Assembly: GCA_004556055.1 (NCBI GenBank)
Contig: SFIW01000040.1
Span: 1 to 20,404, forward strand
Reading direction: 5' to 3'
DNA length: 20,404 bases
Source of the DNA: Planctomycetaceae bacterium
GTDB lineage: Bacteria; Planctomycetota; Planctomycetia; Pirellulales; Thermoguttaceae
The translations under genes and the position numbers were made by a program. Positions 1 through 7,857 of this stretch are shown piece after piece; the first letter of the stretch is position 1; every line of letters begins with the position of its first letter. A model generated the notes under the pieces. It worked only from the letters and a program-made list of their open reading frames with translations. It did not search any database and was not told the DNA's origin.

Positions 1-78
1 TGGCGGAATTGGCAGACGCGTCAGGTTGAGGGCCTGATGGGAGTTTATCCCGTGGAGGTTCGAGTCCTCTCACCCGCA
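1..78 (+). tRNA. tRNA-Leu (anticodon GAG), 5' end cut by the window
   Basis: The sequence reads as a class II tRNA starting at T8. The seven 5' acceptor bases (expected GCGGGTG) lie before the window. The anticodon stem TCAGG/CCTGA closes a 7-base loop TTGAGGG, giving anticodon GAG, which decodes leucine CUC/CUU. A long variable arm (GGGA/TCCC) and the T arm with loop TTCGAGT and stem GGAGG/CCTCT follow. The 3' acceptor strand CACCCGC and discriminator A end at 78. CCA is not encoded (ACT follows), so it would be added after transcription. An intrinsic terminator lies directly downstream. Confidence 0.95.
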
Positions 79-88
79 CTGACAAGCG

Positions 89-127
89 AAACCGAGTTGA
101 TCTTAGAAAAGACGGCTCGGTTTTTCT
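89..127 (+). terminator. intrinsic terminator of the tRNA-Leu gene
   Basis: The inverted repeat AAACCGAG (89-96) / CTCGGTTT (116-123) runs into a T-rich tract (TTTTTCTTATTTCTT). It begins 11 bases after the tRNA end, as expected for a single-gene tRNA transcript. Confidence 0.7.
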
Positions 128-195
128 TATTTCTTGTATTTCTACCGTTTTTAGTCGCTCTTTCGACCCTCTCTACTATTTAAAGTGGCAGAAGA

Positions 196-201
196 TATAA
201 T
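196..201 (+). promoter_or_regulatory. possible -10 box for the secreted SGNH-type protein
   Basis: A perfect TATAAT sits in the AT-rich gap between the tRNA terminator and the start at 289. No convincing -35 box lies 16-18 bases upstream, and no extended -10 TG is present, so this is weak. The implied 5' leader would be about 80 bases. A second AT-rich stretch (TATATTATATAT, near 244-256) could serve instead. Confidence 0.3.
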
Positions 202-288
202 ATGGGGGTGCGACGTTTCGTATGCATATGACGTAACTCTCGATATATTATATATGAATACGCACCAATAAGGACGCCACGTAAGAAA

Positions 289-3200
289 ATGACAGAGATT
301 GGTATCATAAATAATTGGAGCGAACGTATTCGATTTCTTGCGAGCGTAGTTTTGTTAATCTGCGTTCTAATTCCATGCGTTCAGGCCTCTGCCTCAGATA
401 CTTCGAATTTTTATTTTGGAACGGCTCCTCTTAGAGCGCACGATTTGACGTCGCGTCATTACGACGTCGTGTATTACGCGAGTTTGCCATGGTATGTGCT
501 CGCCAAGGATTATGTCGCCGACGAAGCGTCCGCTAATCAAGGAATTTTGATGTTGACGCAGTACGTCTATAACTGCGGACAACAGTGGATGGCGTATCGA
601 CCAAATCGAAATGGAGTTCTTCCGGAATCGGATTTGCCGATTTTTTTAAACTCTGGGTTCTACGGTGGAAGCATTACTAACTGCGCCGTTTTTTACGGAG
701 AAAATTATCCGTTTATTCAGAGGGATTTTTCGTTCAATTCGTACTTTCTACGGCGCGAGACAAATGTTCCAGTCGAAGGGGTTAAGGAGTATTTTTTACG
801 AGTCGAGGAGTGCGCCACGCCGGTTATTCTGACGGAGGAAGATTGGGCGACGGGCGTTTGGTATGAAGAGAAGGGGGGGAAGTTGTCGCTGTGCAATGGG
901 GCTTTTGATCCCTCTAAAGTCTACTATAGAGACGATTCGTCTTATACATACGCAGCGAATCCTGAATGGGAGAGCGGACAGACCTATTCTTACTTTGTCC
1001 CGGAAACAAGAACGGCGAGTAAGCTTAAGGCGACTTATACGGACGTTTTGATCGGCGGAATGTACTATGTTGGCAAATCGATCACGTCTCACAGCACGTT
1101 TAGCTGGACGTCGGGACATCGAAATCGTGCGATTGTAAGCGGAAAATACGCGACGGTTTCCGCGAATAGTTTTAGTTCTCAGCACGCGATTAAAAGCGCC
1201 GAACTGGCGGCTCTCATCCCAGTGGTGAAAGCGCCGGGTAATTACACGGCTACGACTTGGAATACGAGGTCGACGACTCGCGCGGAAATGACCTATTACG
1301 ATCCTCTAATCAACGGCGATTACTTCTTTTCCCTCTCTGCTGGGGAAGTTCTGTCGTTTTTTGCCGATGCGGAAGACGGACGCTCGACTTATAACGGCGC
1401 TAAGACGAATCTCGCGCATTGGCAGATGCGCTCCTTTAACCTGCGCCTGGCGCAGTCCTGTTACTTCTATTCTGCGAACGAGAGTACGAGTACGACTAAT
1501 CCTCGACCCGTTTACTATATAGCGTCGACCTATCCCGAACTTTCGAAAATTGGCGTTCGTCCGGCGATGGTTCTTAATCCTGCAAAGGTCGTGTTTCTTT
1601 CTGACGCTTCCACTACGACAAGTGGCAAACAGGGGATTAACGGGACGTTTAACAGCTCGACATGGGCGCCGCTTTACGACTCAAACACCGACGTCTGGAA
1701 GCCGACTCTTCTCGACGACTCTATGTCGGTCTCGTTTAGTCTTGGAAAGGCTGTGCTTAACAAAACTACTCGAGTTGTGACAATTCCGTATTCTGGAGCG
1801 AATTCCAACCATACAGGTTGGCATTATATATCAGGAATTTTGCCCGGCGGATATTATACGCGATTTGCCAGGTTTGTTCCTCCGAAGAATAAGTCGGGAG
1901 TTGTGAAAGTCGTTCTTCCAAAATTCGTTGATTTAGATAGCGGACGATTGGCTATCTTTTTAGAGCGAGTCAACGGAATGAAAGAGACCGATTTTTCGAC
2001 GGAACCCGAAATAGTGAGATTGTCGCGAATCGAGTCGGTCGGCGAGCCTGAACTCTCCGAACTTGATTTCACGGCGACAGGCGGGGCCTTCGTCTACGAC
2101 GGCGCGGCGCACACCGTGACAGTCGACGGCGTGAACGGGGCCGCGTTAAGTTACAGCGTTGACGGAAAGAACTATACGTCGGAGGTTCCGACCGTTCGAA
2201 CCGTCGCCGAGGGCTCGCTGACTATCTGGGTTAAGGCGGAATTATCGGGATATAAATCGACGGTTCGTAAGGCGACTGTTGAGATTACGCCGCGCAATGT
2301 CAGCGTGTCGTGGCCGTCGGAAACTCGATTCGCATACGACGGACTTGTACATTCCGTGATTCCGACTCTCGTCAACGCGGTTGTCGGGGACGACGTCGGA
2401 CCGGAATTTATCGGCGCAAGCGAACGCGCTCCCGGTTCTTATACGGCTTCCGTGACTGGTTTGACTGGCGCGGATCGAGGAAATTATACGATCTCCCCGG
2501 ATAGTGTGAATTGGTTTATTTACGACGGCGTCACGGAAAAGAAGACGTTGAAGATCCTTTTCATCGGAAATAGTTTGTCGCAAGACGCGAGAATGAAGCT
2601 TCCCGACGCGGCGGCGCTCATTCCCTTCCTTGCCGACGTCGACGTTGAATTTGGCTCGCTCTATCAAGGAGGACGATCCCTCGGATATTTCGCGAACTGC
2701 GCGAGAGTTGAAAAAGGAGAATCGGAGTTTAATCTAAGATACTACTTATTCACGAATGCGACGGAACGGAGTAAACCTAGTCTCTTCACTGCGGAGCAAA
2801 AAGAAAAATTTGGCGTCGTCAACAATGGGTACGGCAATCCTTATTTCAATTTCTGCGAGTATTGGAAGTGGGACAAAGCGAAACGCGCGTGGGTCTGTGA
2901 GAAAAACGCCGATAATCTCGGCGAAAAGACCATCGAATACGCGATGAGTCAAAATAAATGGGATCTCGTCGTCCTACAAGGCTTCTATTGCGATTTCTTT
3001 GGCGAGGAGTACGACGCCATCAATCCGAAAACAACTTTTAAAGCGTCGGCGGCTAAGGAATGTATTCAAGATAACTTGACCTATCTGTGCAACTACCTTA
3101 CCGAGTTGCAGCCTGACGTTAAATTAGCCTTCTATATGCCCCCCGCGCACAACGAAAATTCCTCTTGGAAGGGAAGCCTCGATTCCATGTATAAAGATAT

Positions 3201-3837
3201 GATGGAACGCCGACGCGATATTGAGAATTGGAATTTGGTCGATTTCTTCATACCTGGCGCGACGATTCTTGAAAACGTAACGACGACCTACCTAGGAAAC
3301 GCGACCTATGACGATTCCAAAAATCGCGACGACGTCTTGCCCCGTTTGAGACGCGACGCCATCCACTCGTCTTATTATATGGGCCGGTTCCTGCAATCGA
3401 CGATTCTCCTAGATTACGCGACGCGTTACTTCTATGGAAACGCACCCTTCGAGGATTGCGTCCCCTTTGGCGAGTTGAAATCCCCCGCGATCGGCGCGTT
3501 GCCGACTGAATACGCGGATATTTGCCGCGCCGCGTTGACGACGACCCAAGCCCAACCTTATCAAGTAACAGACCTGACCCAAGCGCCTTACTCATTCCCG
3601 AAAGAAGACCCCGCGACGTTGGCGTATAACGCGGCGAAGTCCTATAAGGAGGAGAACGAGAACGCTACGTCCGACGCGTGCGTTGCCGCGGCTCGAAGCG
3701 CTTTGTCTGCGTCTGAAGCCGCTGATCTAACGGTTGAACGGACGATCGACGAGGCAGGGGAAACAATAACTTTTAAGTTCGGTTACACGACCTCGGAATC
3801 GATTCAATTCCCCTTAGCGCCTTCGGGAGAGGAATGA
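289..3837 (+). CDS. large secreted protein: DUF6273-like region, two MBG-like domains, DUF4886/SGNH hydrolase domain
   Basis: This 1182-residue protein is probably exported. Residues 1 to about 35 look like a signal peptide (hydrophobic FLASVVLLICVLIPCV, then VQASA). Residues about 40-450 resemble DUF6273: PWYVLAKDY near the start, a YFFSLSAGEVLSFF stretch, and GVRPAMVLNP near the end. Two Ig-like MBG/YDG-type modules follow at about 593-672 (FVYDGAAHTVTVDG) and 675-750 (RFAYDGLVHSV). The last domain, from about 750, matches DUF4886 of the SGNH/GDSL superfamily. It has an N-terminal ILFIGNSLS block (candidate nucleophile S762) and a C-terminal DAIH block (D1023, H1026). The family hydrolyses esters or removes acyl groups from glycans, but the substrate here is unknown. 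The start has only a distant AAGGA as binding site. No C-terminal anchor is visible. A strong terminator follows, so it is transcribed alone. I am confident of the SGNH domain and less so of the N-terminal assignment. Confidence 0.85.
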   Translation: MTEIGIINNWSERIRFLASVVLLICVLIPCVQASASDTSNFYFGTAPLRAHDLTSRHYDVVYYASLPWYVLAKDYVADEASANQGILMLTQYVYNCGQQWMAYRPNRNGVLPESDLPIFLNSGFYGGSITNCAVFYGENYPFIQRDFSFNSYFLRRETNVPVEGVKEYFLRVEECATPVILTEEDWATGVWYEEKGGKLSLCNGAFDPSKVYYRDDSSYTYAANPEWESGQTYSYFVPETRTASKLKATYTDVLIGGMYYVGKSITSHSTFSWTSGHRNRAIVSGKYATVSANSFSSQHAIKSAELAALIPVVKAPGNYTATTWNTRSTTRAEMTYYDPLINGDYFFSLSAGEVLSFFADAEDGRSTYNGAKTNLAHWQMRSFNLRLAQSCYFYSANESTSTTNPRPVYYIASTYPELSKIGVRPAMVLNPAKVVFLSDASTTTSGKQGINGTFNSSTWAPLYDSNTDVWKPTLLDDSMSVSFSLGKAVLNKTTRVVTIPYSGANSNHTGWHYISGILPGGYYTRFARFVPPKNKSGVVKVVLPKFVDLDSGRLAIFLERVNGMKETDFSTEPEIVRLSRIESVGEPELSELDFTATGGAFVYDGAAHTVTVDGVNGAALSYSVDGKNYTSEVPTVRTVAEGSLTIWVKAELSGYKSTVRKATVEITPRNVSVSWPSETRFAYDGLVHSVIPTLVNAVVGDDVGPEFIGASERAPGSYTASVTGLTGADRGNYTISPDSVNWFIYDGVTEKKTLKILFIGNSLSQDARMKLPDAAALIPFLADVDVEFGSLYQGGRSLGYFANCARVEKGESEFNLRYYLFTNATERSKPSLFTAEQKEKFGVVNNGYGNPYFNFCEYWKWDKAKRAWVCEKNADNLGEKTIEYAMSQNKWDLVVLQGFYCDFFGEEYDAINPKTTFKASAAKECIQDNLTYLCNYLTELQPDVKLAFYMPPAHNENSSWKGSLDSMYKDMMERRRDIENWNLVDFFIPGATILENVTTTYLGNATYDDSKNRDDVLPRLRRDAIHSSYYMGRFLQSTILLDYATRYFYGNAPFEDCVPFGELKSPAIGALPTEYADICRAALTTTQAQPYQVTDLTQAPYSFPKEDPATLAYNAAKSYKEENENATSDACVAAARSALSASEAADLTVERTIDEAGETITFKFGYTTSESIQFPLAPSGEE

Positions 3838-3866
3838 CGAGCGCGTAGATTGTCGCAATTAATGTT

Positions 3867-3897
3867 AAAGGGTCGACGACTTGTCGATCCTTTTTTA
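3867..3897 (+). terminator. intrinsic terminator after the SGNH-type gene
   Basis: The stem AGGGTCGAC (3869-3877) / GTCGATCCT (3883-3891), with one G-U pair and a 5-base loop, is followed by a run of T. The flanking A and T residues extend the stem. Confidence 0.75.
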
Positions 3898-4238
3898 CCA
3901 TTTAGGCGCGTATGTCTGAATAATCCTTTAATTCACTCCGTTAAAGAGATTGTTGAGTATCCAACGGCGTATTTATTTAAGTGAAAAATTGACGCCAGAC
4001 GATACGATTCACGTAACGCCAGCGTCGCAGAAGATTGTATTTTTGGGCAATTTTTTGAAATGAACTTCGATGTTGGTATGGCTTGACGCCCGGAATATTA
4101 TATATAATGACGAGAATTTCTGACGCGCCGACTGCATAGGCGTAGGAGTCGAGCGGCGGATTTAGGGCGAGCGTTTGATTCGCGTTGATAATAAAGGACA
4201 GACAGGTGAATAGTCGAGACTTAACAGGACGAAAAGCA
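3898..4238 (+). other. intergenic region with no supported gene
   Basis: Apart from a possible promoter near 4083-4108, I see no gene or RNA here. A minus-strand reading frame crosses it (3977-4348), but it overlaps the Tat lipoprotein and has no recognisable domain or binding site. The plus frame can be extended upstream to a TTG at 4185, but the ATG at 4239 is the better start. Confidence 0.5.
4083..4108 (+). promoter_or_regulatory. possible promoter for the Tat lipoprotein
   Basis: TTGACG (4083-4088) and TATAAT (4103-4108) are both close to consensus, but the 14-base spacer is shorter than usual. The implied leader would be about 125 bases. Confidence 0.3.
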
Positions 4239-4535
4239 ATGAGCCGTCGCGCGTTTTTGGCGGCGACGTGCGCGACGCTGGCCCCTATTGTCGCTGGTTG
4301 CAAGACTCTAAACGAGGACCCAAACAATAAGTGGTGCTGGTTTCCCACCCTTTTGCCCCCCTCTAAAGAGGAACGTGAAGCGCGCGCAAAAACTTTTCCC
4401 GACGGGGGCGACCCATACGTAGACGCTGAGGTTGGACCAAAATGTTTCGATACGCGCCCGCGCGGTTGGGACGTTTCGCGCTCGAAAACGTCGACGCCTG
4501 AAAGCGTCTTGGTTAGCGCGGCGAAGGATGAATAG
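4239..4535 (+). CDS. small Tat-type lipoprotein of unknown function
   Basis: This encodes 98 residues. The N-terminus MSRRAFLAATCATLAP has the twin-arginine pattern S-R-R-x-F-L-A, followed by a short hydrophobic stretch and a lipobox IVAGC. It is therefore predicted to be exported by the Tat system and lipidated on Cys23. The remaining 75 or so residues are Pro- and charge-rich (PPSKEEREARAKTFPDGG, then KCFDTRPRGWD), with no domain I recognise. I chose ATG 4239 because AGGA (4226-4229) lies 9 bases upstream and the twin-arginine motif begins right after it. The frame extends to a TTG at 4185, which has no binding site. Terminators on both sides suggest a single-gene unit. So small a Tat substrate could be a structural or partner lipoprotein rather than an enzyme, but that is a guess. 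Confidence 0.75.
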   Translation: MSRRAFLAATCATLAPIVAGCKTLNEDPNNKWCWFPTLLPPSKEEREARAKTFPDGGDPYVDAEVGPKCFDTRPRGWDVSRSKTSTPESVLVSAAKDE

Positions 4536-4544
4536 GTAACAATT

Positions 4545-4590
4545 AACCGGCGAGTCGCGTCGAAAGACGATCAGACGCGCCGGTTTTTTT
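4545..4590 (+). terminator. intrinsic terminator after the Tat lipoprotein
   Basis: AACCGGCG (4545-4552) pairs perfectly with CGCCGGTT (4578-4585), followed by a T run. The loop holds a small inner hairpin, CGTC-GAAA-GACG. Confidence 0.8.
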
Positions 4591-4678
4591 GATTATTTCT
4601 ATCGGGAAAATTATCATATATTTTCTGTAAATTCCTAAAAGCGTACGAAATACTCTTTTCTTTTGATCTTGCATACGC

Positions 4679-4684
4679 TATAAT
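4679..4684 (+). promoter_or_regulatory. probable -10 box of the pseudopilin operon
   Basis: A perfect TATAAT lies in an AT-rich region 120 bases before gspG. The -35 position holds only TTTTCT (about 4656-4661), so the match is partial. The leader of about 110 bases contains a GC-only hairpin, GCGCG (4741-4745) / CGCGC (4750-4754). Confidence 0.4.
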
Positions 4685-4803
4685 CTGCCCTGAATGGCTG
4701 TTGTAGAGCCTATTGAATATCGGATGGACGGAACCATAACGCGCGACAGCGCGCCGACTTATTCTTTTTCCCCCTGGACAGTATTAATAAGGAGCGTTCT
4801 TTT

Positions 4804-6141
4804 ATGAAACGCGTGGCTGGAATATCCTTAAAAAGAGCAGGTTTTACACTCCTCGAACTCCTCATCGTTATGGCGATTTTGATCGTCGTCATCGGTCTCT
4901 TGGGGACGACTGTGTGGAGCAACTACCGTAAAGCGTTGATTCGAACGGCTACCGTCCAGATCGAGAGTAAGTTTAACGACGCTCTCGAAATGTTCTTTAT
5001 GGATTTTGGACGATATCCGACTCAGGAAGAAGGCCTATATATTCTGGCGAATCTTACTAATCCGAATCCCCAGCCAAGTTCGAATGTTCTTATGAATACG
5101 AACGCCAACAACGGCATGAATAACATGCAGGATATGAACGGCGCGACGGGCATGGACGGCATGAACAATATGCAGGGTATGAACGGCATGAACGGCATGC
5201 AGGGCATGAACGGCGCGACGGGCATGGACGGCATGAATAACATGCAGGGTATGAACGGCATGACGGGCATGGACGGCATGAACAACATGCAGGGTATGAA
5301 CGGCGCGACGGGCATGAACGGCATGAACAACATGCAGGGTATGAACGGTATGACGGGCATGGACGGAATGAACAACATGCAGGGTATGAACGGCATGACG
5401 GGCATGGACGGCATGAACAACATGCAGGGTATGAACGGCATGACGGGCATGGACGGCATGAACAATATGCAGGGTATGAACGGCGCGACGGGCATGAACG
5501 GCATGACTTCAAATATGACTGGAACGACCGGCGTTCAGCAACAACAGAAGGTTCAGCGCGTTCACATCACCGAACCTTACGTCGCCGAACAAGATTTGAA
5601 AGATCCGTGGAAGCAACCGTATCGTTATGAATGGCCCACGACAAAGGGCGATGGTAAGAAGCCCGCCGTGTGGTCTTGCGGTCCTGACAAAGAAGACAAC
5701 AACGGTGATCCTGAAAGCGACGACATTATCGGATGGGATGCGAACGACAACTCCGGTATGATGAGAGCGCAACAGCAGCAACAACAGAACATGATGCAGC
5801 AGAACATGATGCAGCAGAACGGCCTGAACAACGGCGGTATGAGCGATATTAACGGCGGCATGACGACTATGCCCGGCGGCGGATTCGATACGACCGGCGC
5901 GGGGGGCATGACGACTATGCCCGGCGGCGGATTCGATACGACTGGAGCGGGGGGCATGACGACTATGCCCGGCGGCGGATTCGATACGACTGGAGCGGGC
6001 GGCATGACGACTATGCCCGGCGGCGGATTCGATACGACTGGCGCGGGCGGTTTTAACAATGTGAACGCTGGCGGCAACGGTATGAACAACATGAACACAG
6101 GCGCGGGGGGACTTAATACTGGCGCCGGCGGTATGTTCTGA
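4804..6141 (+). CDS. gspG: type II secretion major pseudopilin GspG with Met-rich insert and repeat tail
   Basis: This 445-residue protein is roughly three times the usual GspG length (about 140-150). The prepilin leader ends ISLKRAG before FTLLELLIVMAI, with the conserved Glu at +5, so a prepilin peptidase should cut after G13 and methylate F14. The first core half includes FGRYPTQEEGL (from residue 68), the classic GspG YPT-x-x-x-GL motif. Residues 103-234 are 44 triplets of the form X-(G/N/D)-(M/A). The core then resumes at about 253-314 with DLKDPWKQPYRYEWP and GPDKEDNNGDPESDDIIGW, matching the GspG DPWGNPY and calcium-loop region. A Gln/Met stretch and four copies of a 16-residue Gly-rich repeat (351-414) form the tail. 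The start is fixed by AAGGAG (4789-4794). It leads the operon and would form the bulk of the pseudopilus. The GspG call is secure; the role of the inserts is unknown. Confidence 0.93.
   Translation: MKRVAGISLKRAGFTLLELLIVMAILIVVIGLLGTTVWSNYRKALIRTATVQIESKFNDALEMFFMDFGRYPTQEEGLYILANLTNPNPQPSSNVLMNTNANNGMNNMQDMNGATGMDGMNNMQGMNGMNGMQGMNGATGMDGMNNMQGMNGMTGMDGMNNMQGMNGATGMNGMNNMQGMNGMTGMDGMNNMQGMNGMTGMDGMNNMQGMNGMTGMDGMNNMQGMNGATGMNGMTSNMTGTTGVQQQQKVQRVHITEPYVAEQDLKDPWKQPYRYEWPTTKGDGKKPAVWSCGPDKEDNNGDPESDDIIGWDANDNSGMMRAQQQQQQNMMQQNMMQQNGLNNGGMSDINGGMTTMPGGGFDTTGAGGMTTMPGGGFDTTGAGGMTTMPGGGFDTTGAGGMTTMPGGGFDTTGAGGFNNVNAGGNGMNNMNTGAGGLNTGAGGMF
5110..5505 (+). repeat. 45-bp tandem repeat encoding Met-triplet array in gspG
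   Basis: This stretch is in frame and encodes 132 residues as 44 uninterrupted triplets X-(G/N/D)-(M/A). Forty triplets end in Met and four in Ala. The higher-order unit is NNM-QGM-NGM-TGM-DGM (15 residues, 45 bases), present about eight times, with one copy expanded by three triplets. Copies are nearly identical in DNA, so copy number could vary without breaking the frame. Confidence 0.95.
5854..6045 (+). repeat. 48-bp tandem repeat (4 copies) in the gspG tail
   Basis: Four consecutive in-frame copies encode GGMTTMPGGGFDTTGA each (5854-5901, 5902-5949, 5950-5997, 5998-6045). They differ only at a few synonymous positions. A shorter Gln/Met repeat (NMMQQ twice) lies just upstream. Confidence 0.95.
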
Positions 6142-6225
6142 TTCGGTTGGATAGTGTTGGTTCGTAACGTATAGAAATTTTATGACGATTATGTAAACGC
6201 AACGCTGTTGATAAATTCGACGCGA

Positions 6226-6257
6226 CGCGGCGTAGGGCTGCGCCGCGCCTGTTTTAT
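6226..6257 (+). terminator. hairpin between gspG and gspH, possible partial terminator
   Basis: CGCGGCG (6226-6232) pairs perfectly with CGCCGCG (6241-6247) over an 8-base loop and is followed by CCTGTTTTATTTA. The T tract is imperfect and offset, so it is more likely a leaky terminator or an RNA-stabilising stem. It sits in the 144-base gap between the major and minor pseudopilin genes. Confidence 0.4.
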
Positions 6258-6285
6258 TTAGTCGATCTCTTTAAACTGATCTGAA

Positions 6286-7857
6286 ATGACGAAACGAAAC
6301 GCTTTCACGTTGCTTGAACTGATCCTCGTTCTGGCGCTCATTACGGTCGTAGCCGCTATGGGTGTGGGGACGTATCAGCGTCAACATGCGCGTTCTCTCT
6401 TCAAAAGCGGAGTCGTGGAGTTGCAGATCGATCTGAACCGAACTCGACTTCTTGCGATGCGCTCCGGACAAGCGTACTTTTTCCGTTTTATACCGGGTAC
6501 GGGAATTTATGAAATCGCGCCGCTTCGAACTCTTCAGGAATCGATCTATCGTAGTAATGGAGACGTTGAGGGGCTTTATGGAGACGCGCTGGGCGGATCG
6601 CTTTCGTCGAGCTCGTTTGACGACCCATCCTCTTACGCTTACGATGATTTGGGCGTTTCCGATCCTCTTGGAATGGGAGGAAACGTCTTATCGGACGACC
6701 TTTTTTCGCAAGAGAATATTGAAGCCGATCTTGCCGAAGCGGAAACTTCCCTTCGCGTCGATTCTTCATATCTTGCGGGCCTCGACAACACTTTAGGCGG
6801 ATCCCTTAGCGACGAGTCTTATTCTGGATTGTCGACGTCGAATCTCTCTTCCGGAGGTTCAGAATTTGCTTTAGGGAGTCAGTTGGGCGCTCTTCAGAAT
6901 ATGGGAACGATCCCCTCGACGACGATTCGTGAGATGAACACGGCGGAAAAGCAGATAGGGGGAACGGATAACACGATCGCATGGCGCGTTAATAAGGACG
7001 GTCTCGTCGTTCGGAAGGAGACTAAGGGAGGAGCTCTCTTCCGCTATGCGCGTCTCTCTGAATCGACGCCCACGCAACTCCGCGCAAATCGCCCCGGCTC
7101 CGCGTCTTCTACCGCCGATTCGTCGAATGACTTGGCGATCGACTCGGGAGAGGATATGGGATCCAGACTAGGCGGATCGCTGCGCTCTGTTCCGACGGTA
7201 AGTTCGTCGACGTCCCTCGGGGGAGGATTGACGGCGCAAACGAGCGGAATTGGTTCGATCGGCGACGCGTTGGAAGAGGGAGAAACGAGTCCGGTCGTTT
7301 CCAGCGTCTGGTCCGAGCCAATCCTCTTTTTTCCTAATGGGCGTACCTCAACCGTTGTGCTGGCTCTTGCAAACGTAGGGAAGTATTCCTATTATTCGGA
7401 GATAGGTCTTCGGGGAATGACGGGATACGCGCGTATTTCGTCGATTACGTCGGTTCCTACGGGGATGACGGCGGGGGATAGCGTTTTGACTCAAGAGCAA
7501 TATTTTCGTCTGACGAATCCCGGCGTTGAGACGTCGGCGGAAGGGGATGCAAACGTTGCGACAGGCTCTGCCGGGACGTCGTCCGCTATTCCCGGTTCAT
7601 TGACGGCGAACCCTCAAGACTCCGTTGAAGACAGCGCGAACTTGCTCGACGATTCCCTGACGTCCGACTCGGCTTTAGCGCCAAATTACGGATCGACGTC
7701 GCGACGTTCCGGTTATCGTTTTGACGCGCCTTCAAATCAAAACGAACCAATTGGGACGGCTACTTCGGGCGTTTCCGGCGACGTCTTTGACGACGCCTTC
7801 AATAGCGTCGGCGGATTGGAAGACTCCGCGAATTCCTCGGGGGGAGGATTGGAATGA
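6286..7857 (+). CDS. gspH: minor pseudopilin, GspH/FimT-like, with large Ser/Gly/Asp-rich inserts
   Basis: The 523-residue product starts MTKRNA then FTLLELILVLALITVVAAMG. This is a prepilin-type leader cut after A6, with Glu at +5. The N-terminal helix continues into a GspH-like region (VELQIDLNRTRLLAMRSGQAYFF). A strand region at about 342-384 (EPILFFPNG, then GLRGMTGYARI) resembles the end of the GspH beta-domain. Between and after these lie long Ser-, Gly-, Asp- and Thr-rich stretches (about 95-235, 255-340 and 385-523). The family is normally about 150-190 residues. The motif LGGSLS or a close variant occurs at residues 102, 170, 295 and 311. No Shine-Dalgarno is obvious before ATG 6286. 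The stop overlaps the next start (ATGA), implying translational coupling. GspH would cap or initiate the pseudopilus. The pseudopilin call is firm; the exact subunit letter is inferred from gene order and the beta-domain. Confidence 0.85.
   Translation: MTKRNAFTLLELILVLALITVVAAMGVGTYQRQHARSLFKSGVVELQIDLNRTRLLAMRSGQAYFFRFIPGTGIYEIAPLRTLQESIYRSNGDVEGLYGDALGGSLSSSSFDDPSSYAYDDLGVSDPLGMGGNVLSDDLFSQENIEADLAEAETSLRVDSSYLAGLDNTLGGSLSDESYSGLSTSNLSSGGSEFALGSQLGALQNMGTIPSTTIREMNTAEKQIGGTDNTIAWRVNKDGLVVRKETKGGALFRYARLSESTPTQLRANRPGSASSTADSSNDLAIDSGEDMGSRLGGSLRSVPTVSSSTSLGGGLTAQTSGIGSIGDALEEGETSPVVSSVWSEPILFFPNGRTSTVVLALANVGKYSYYSEIGLRGMTGYARISSITSVPTGMTAGDSVLTQEQYFRLTNPGVETSAEGDANVATGSAGTSSAIPGSLTANPQDSVEDSANLLDDSLTSDSALAPNYGSTSRRSGYRFDAPSNQNEPIGTATSGVSGDVFDDAFNSVGGLEDSANSSGGGLE

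Noticed and set aside
3977..4348. Minus-strand reading frame of 123 codons in the gap before the Tat lipoprotein
   Set aside because: It overlaps the lipoprotein gene antisense, has no ribosome binding site and no recognisable domain; the plus-strand twin-arginine and lipobox signal is much stronger evidence.
5110..5505. The 45-bp direct repeats as a CRISPR array or an iteron origin
   Set aside because: There are no unique spacers between copies, and the repeats are in frame within a coding region that continues on both sides.
5022..6098. Antisense Pro/Met/Cys-rich frames across the gspG repeats
   Set aside because: Repetitive DNA with a unit length divisible by three leaves several frames open; gspG is fixed by its prepilin motif and conserved core.
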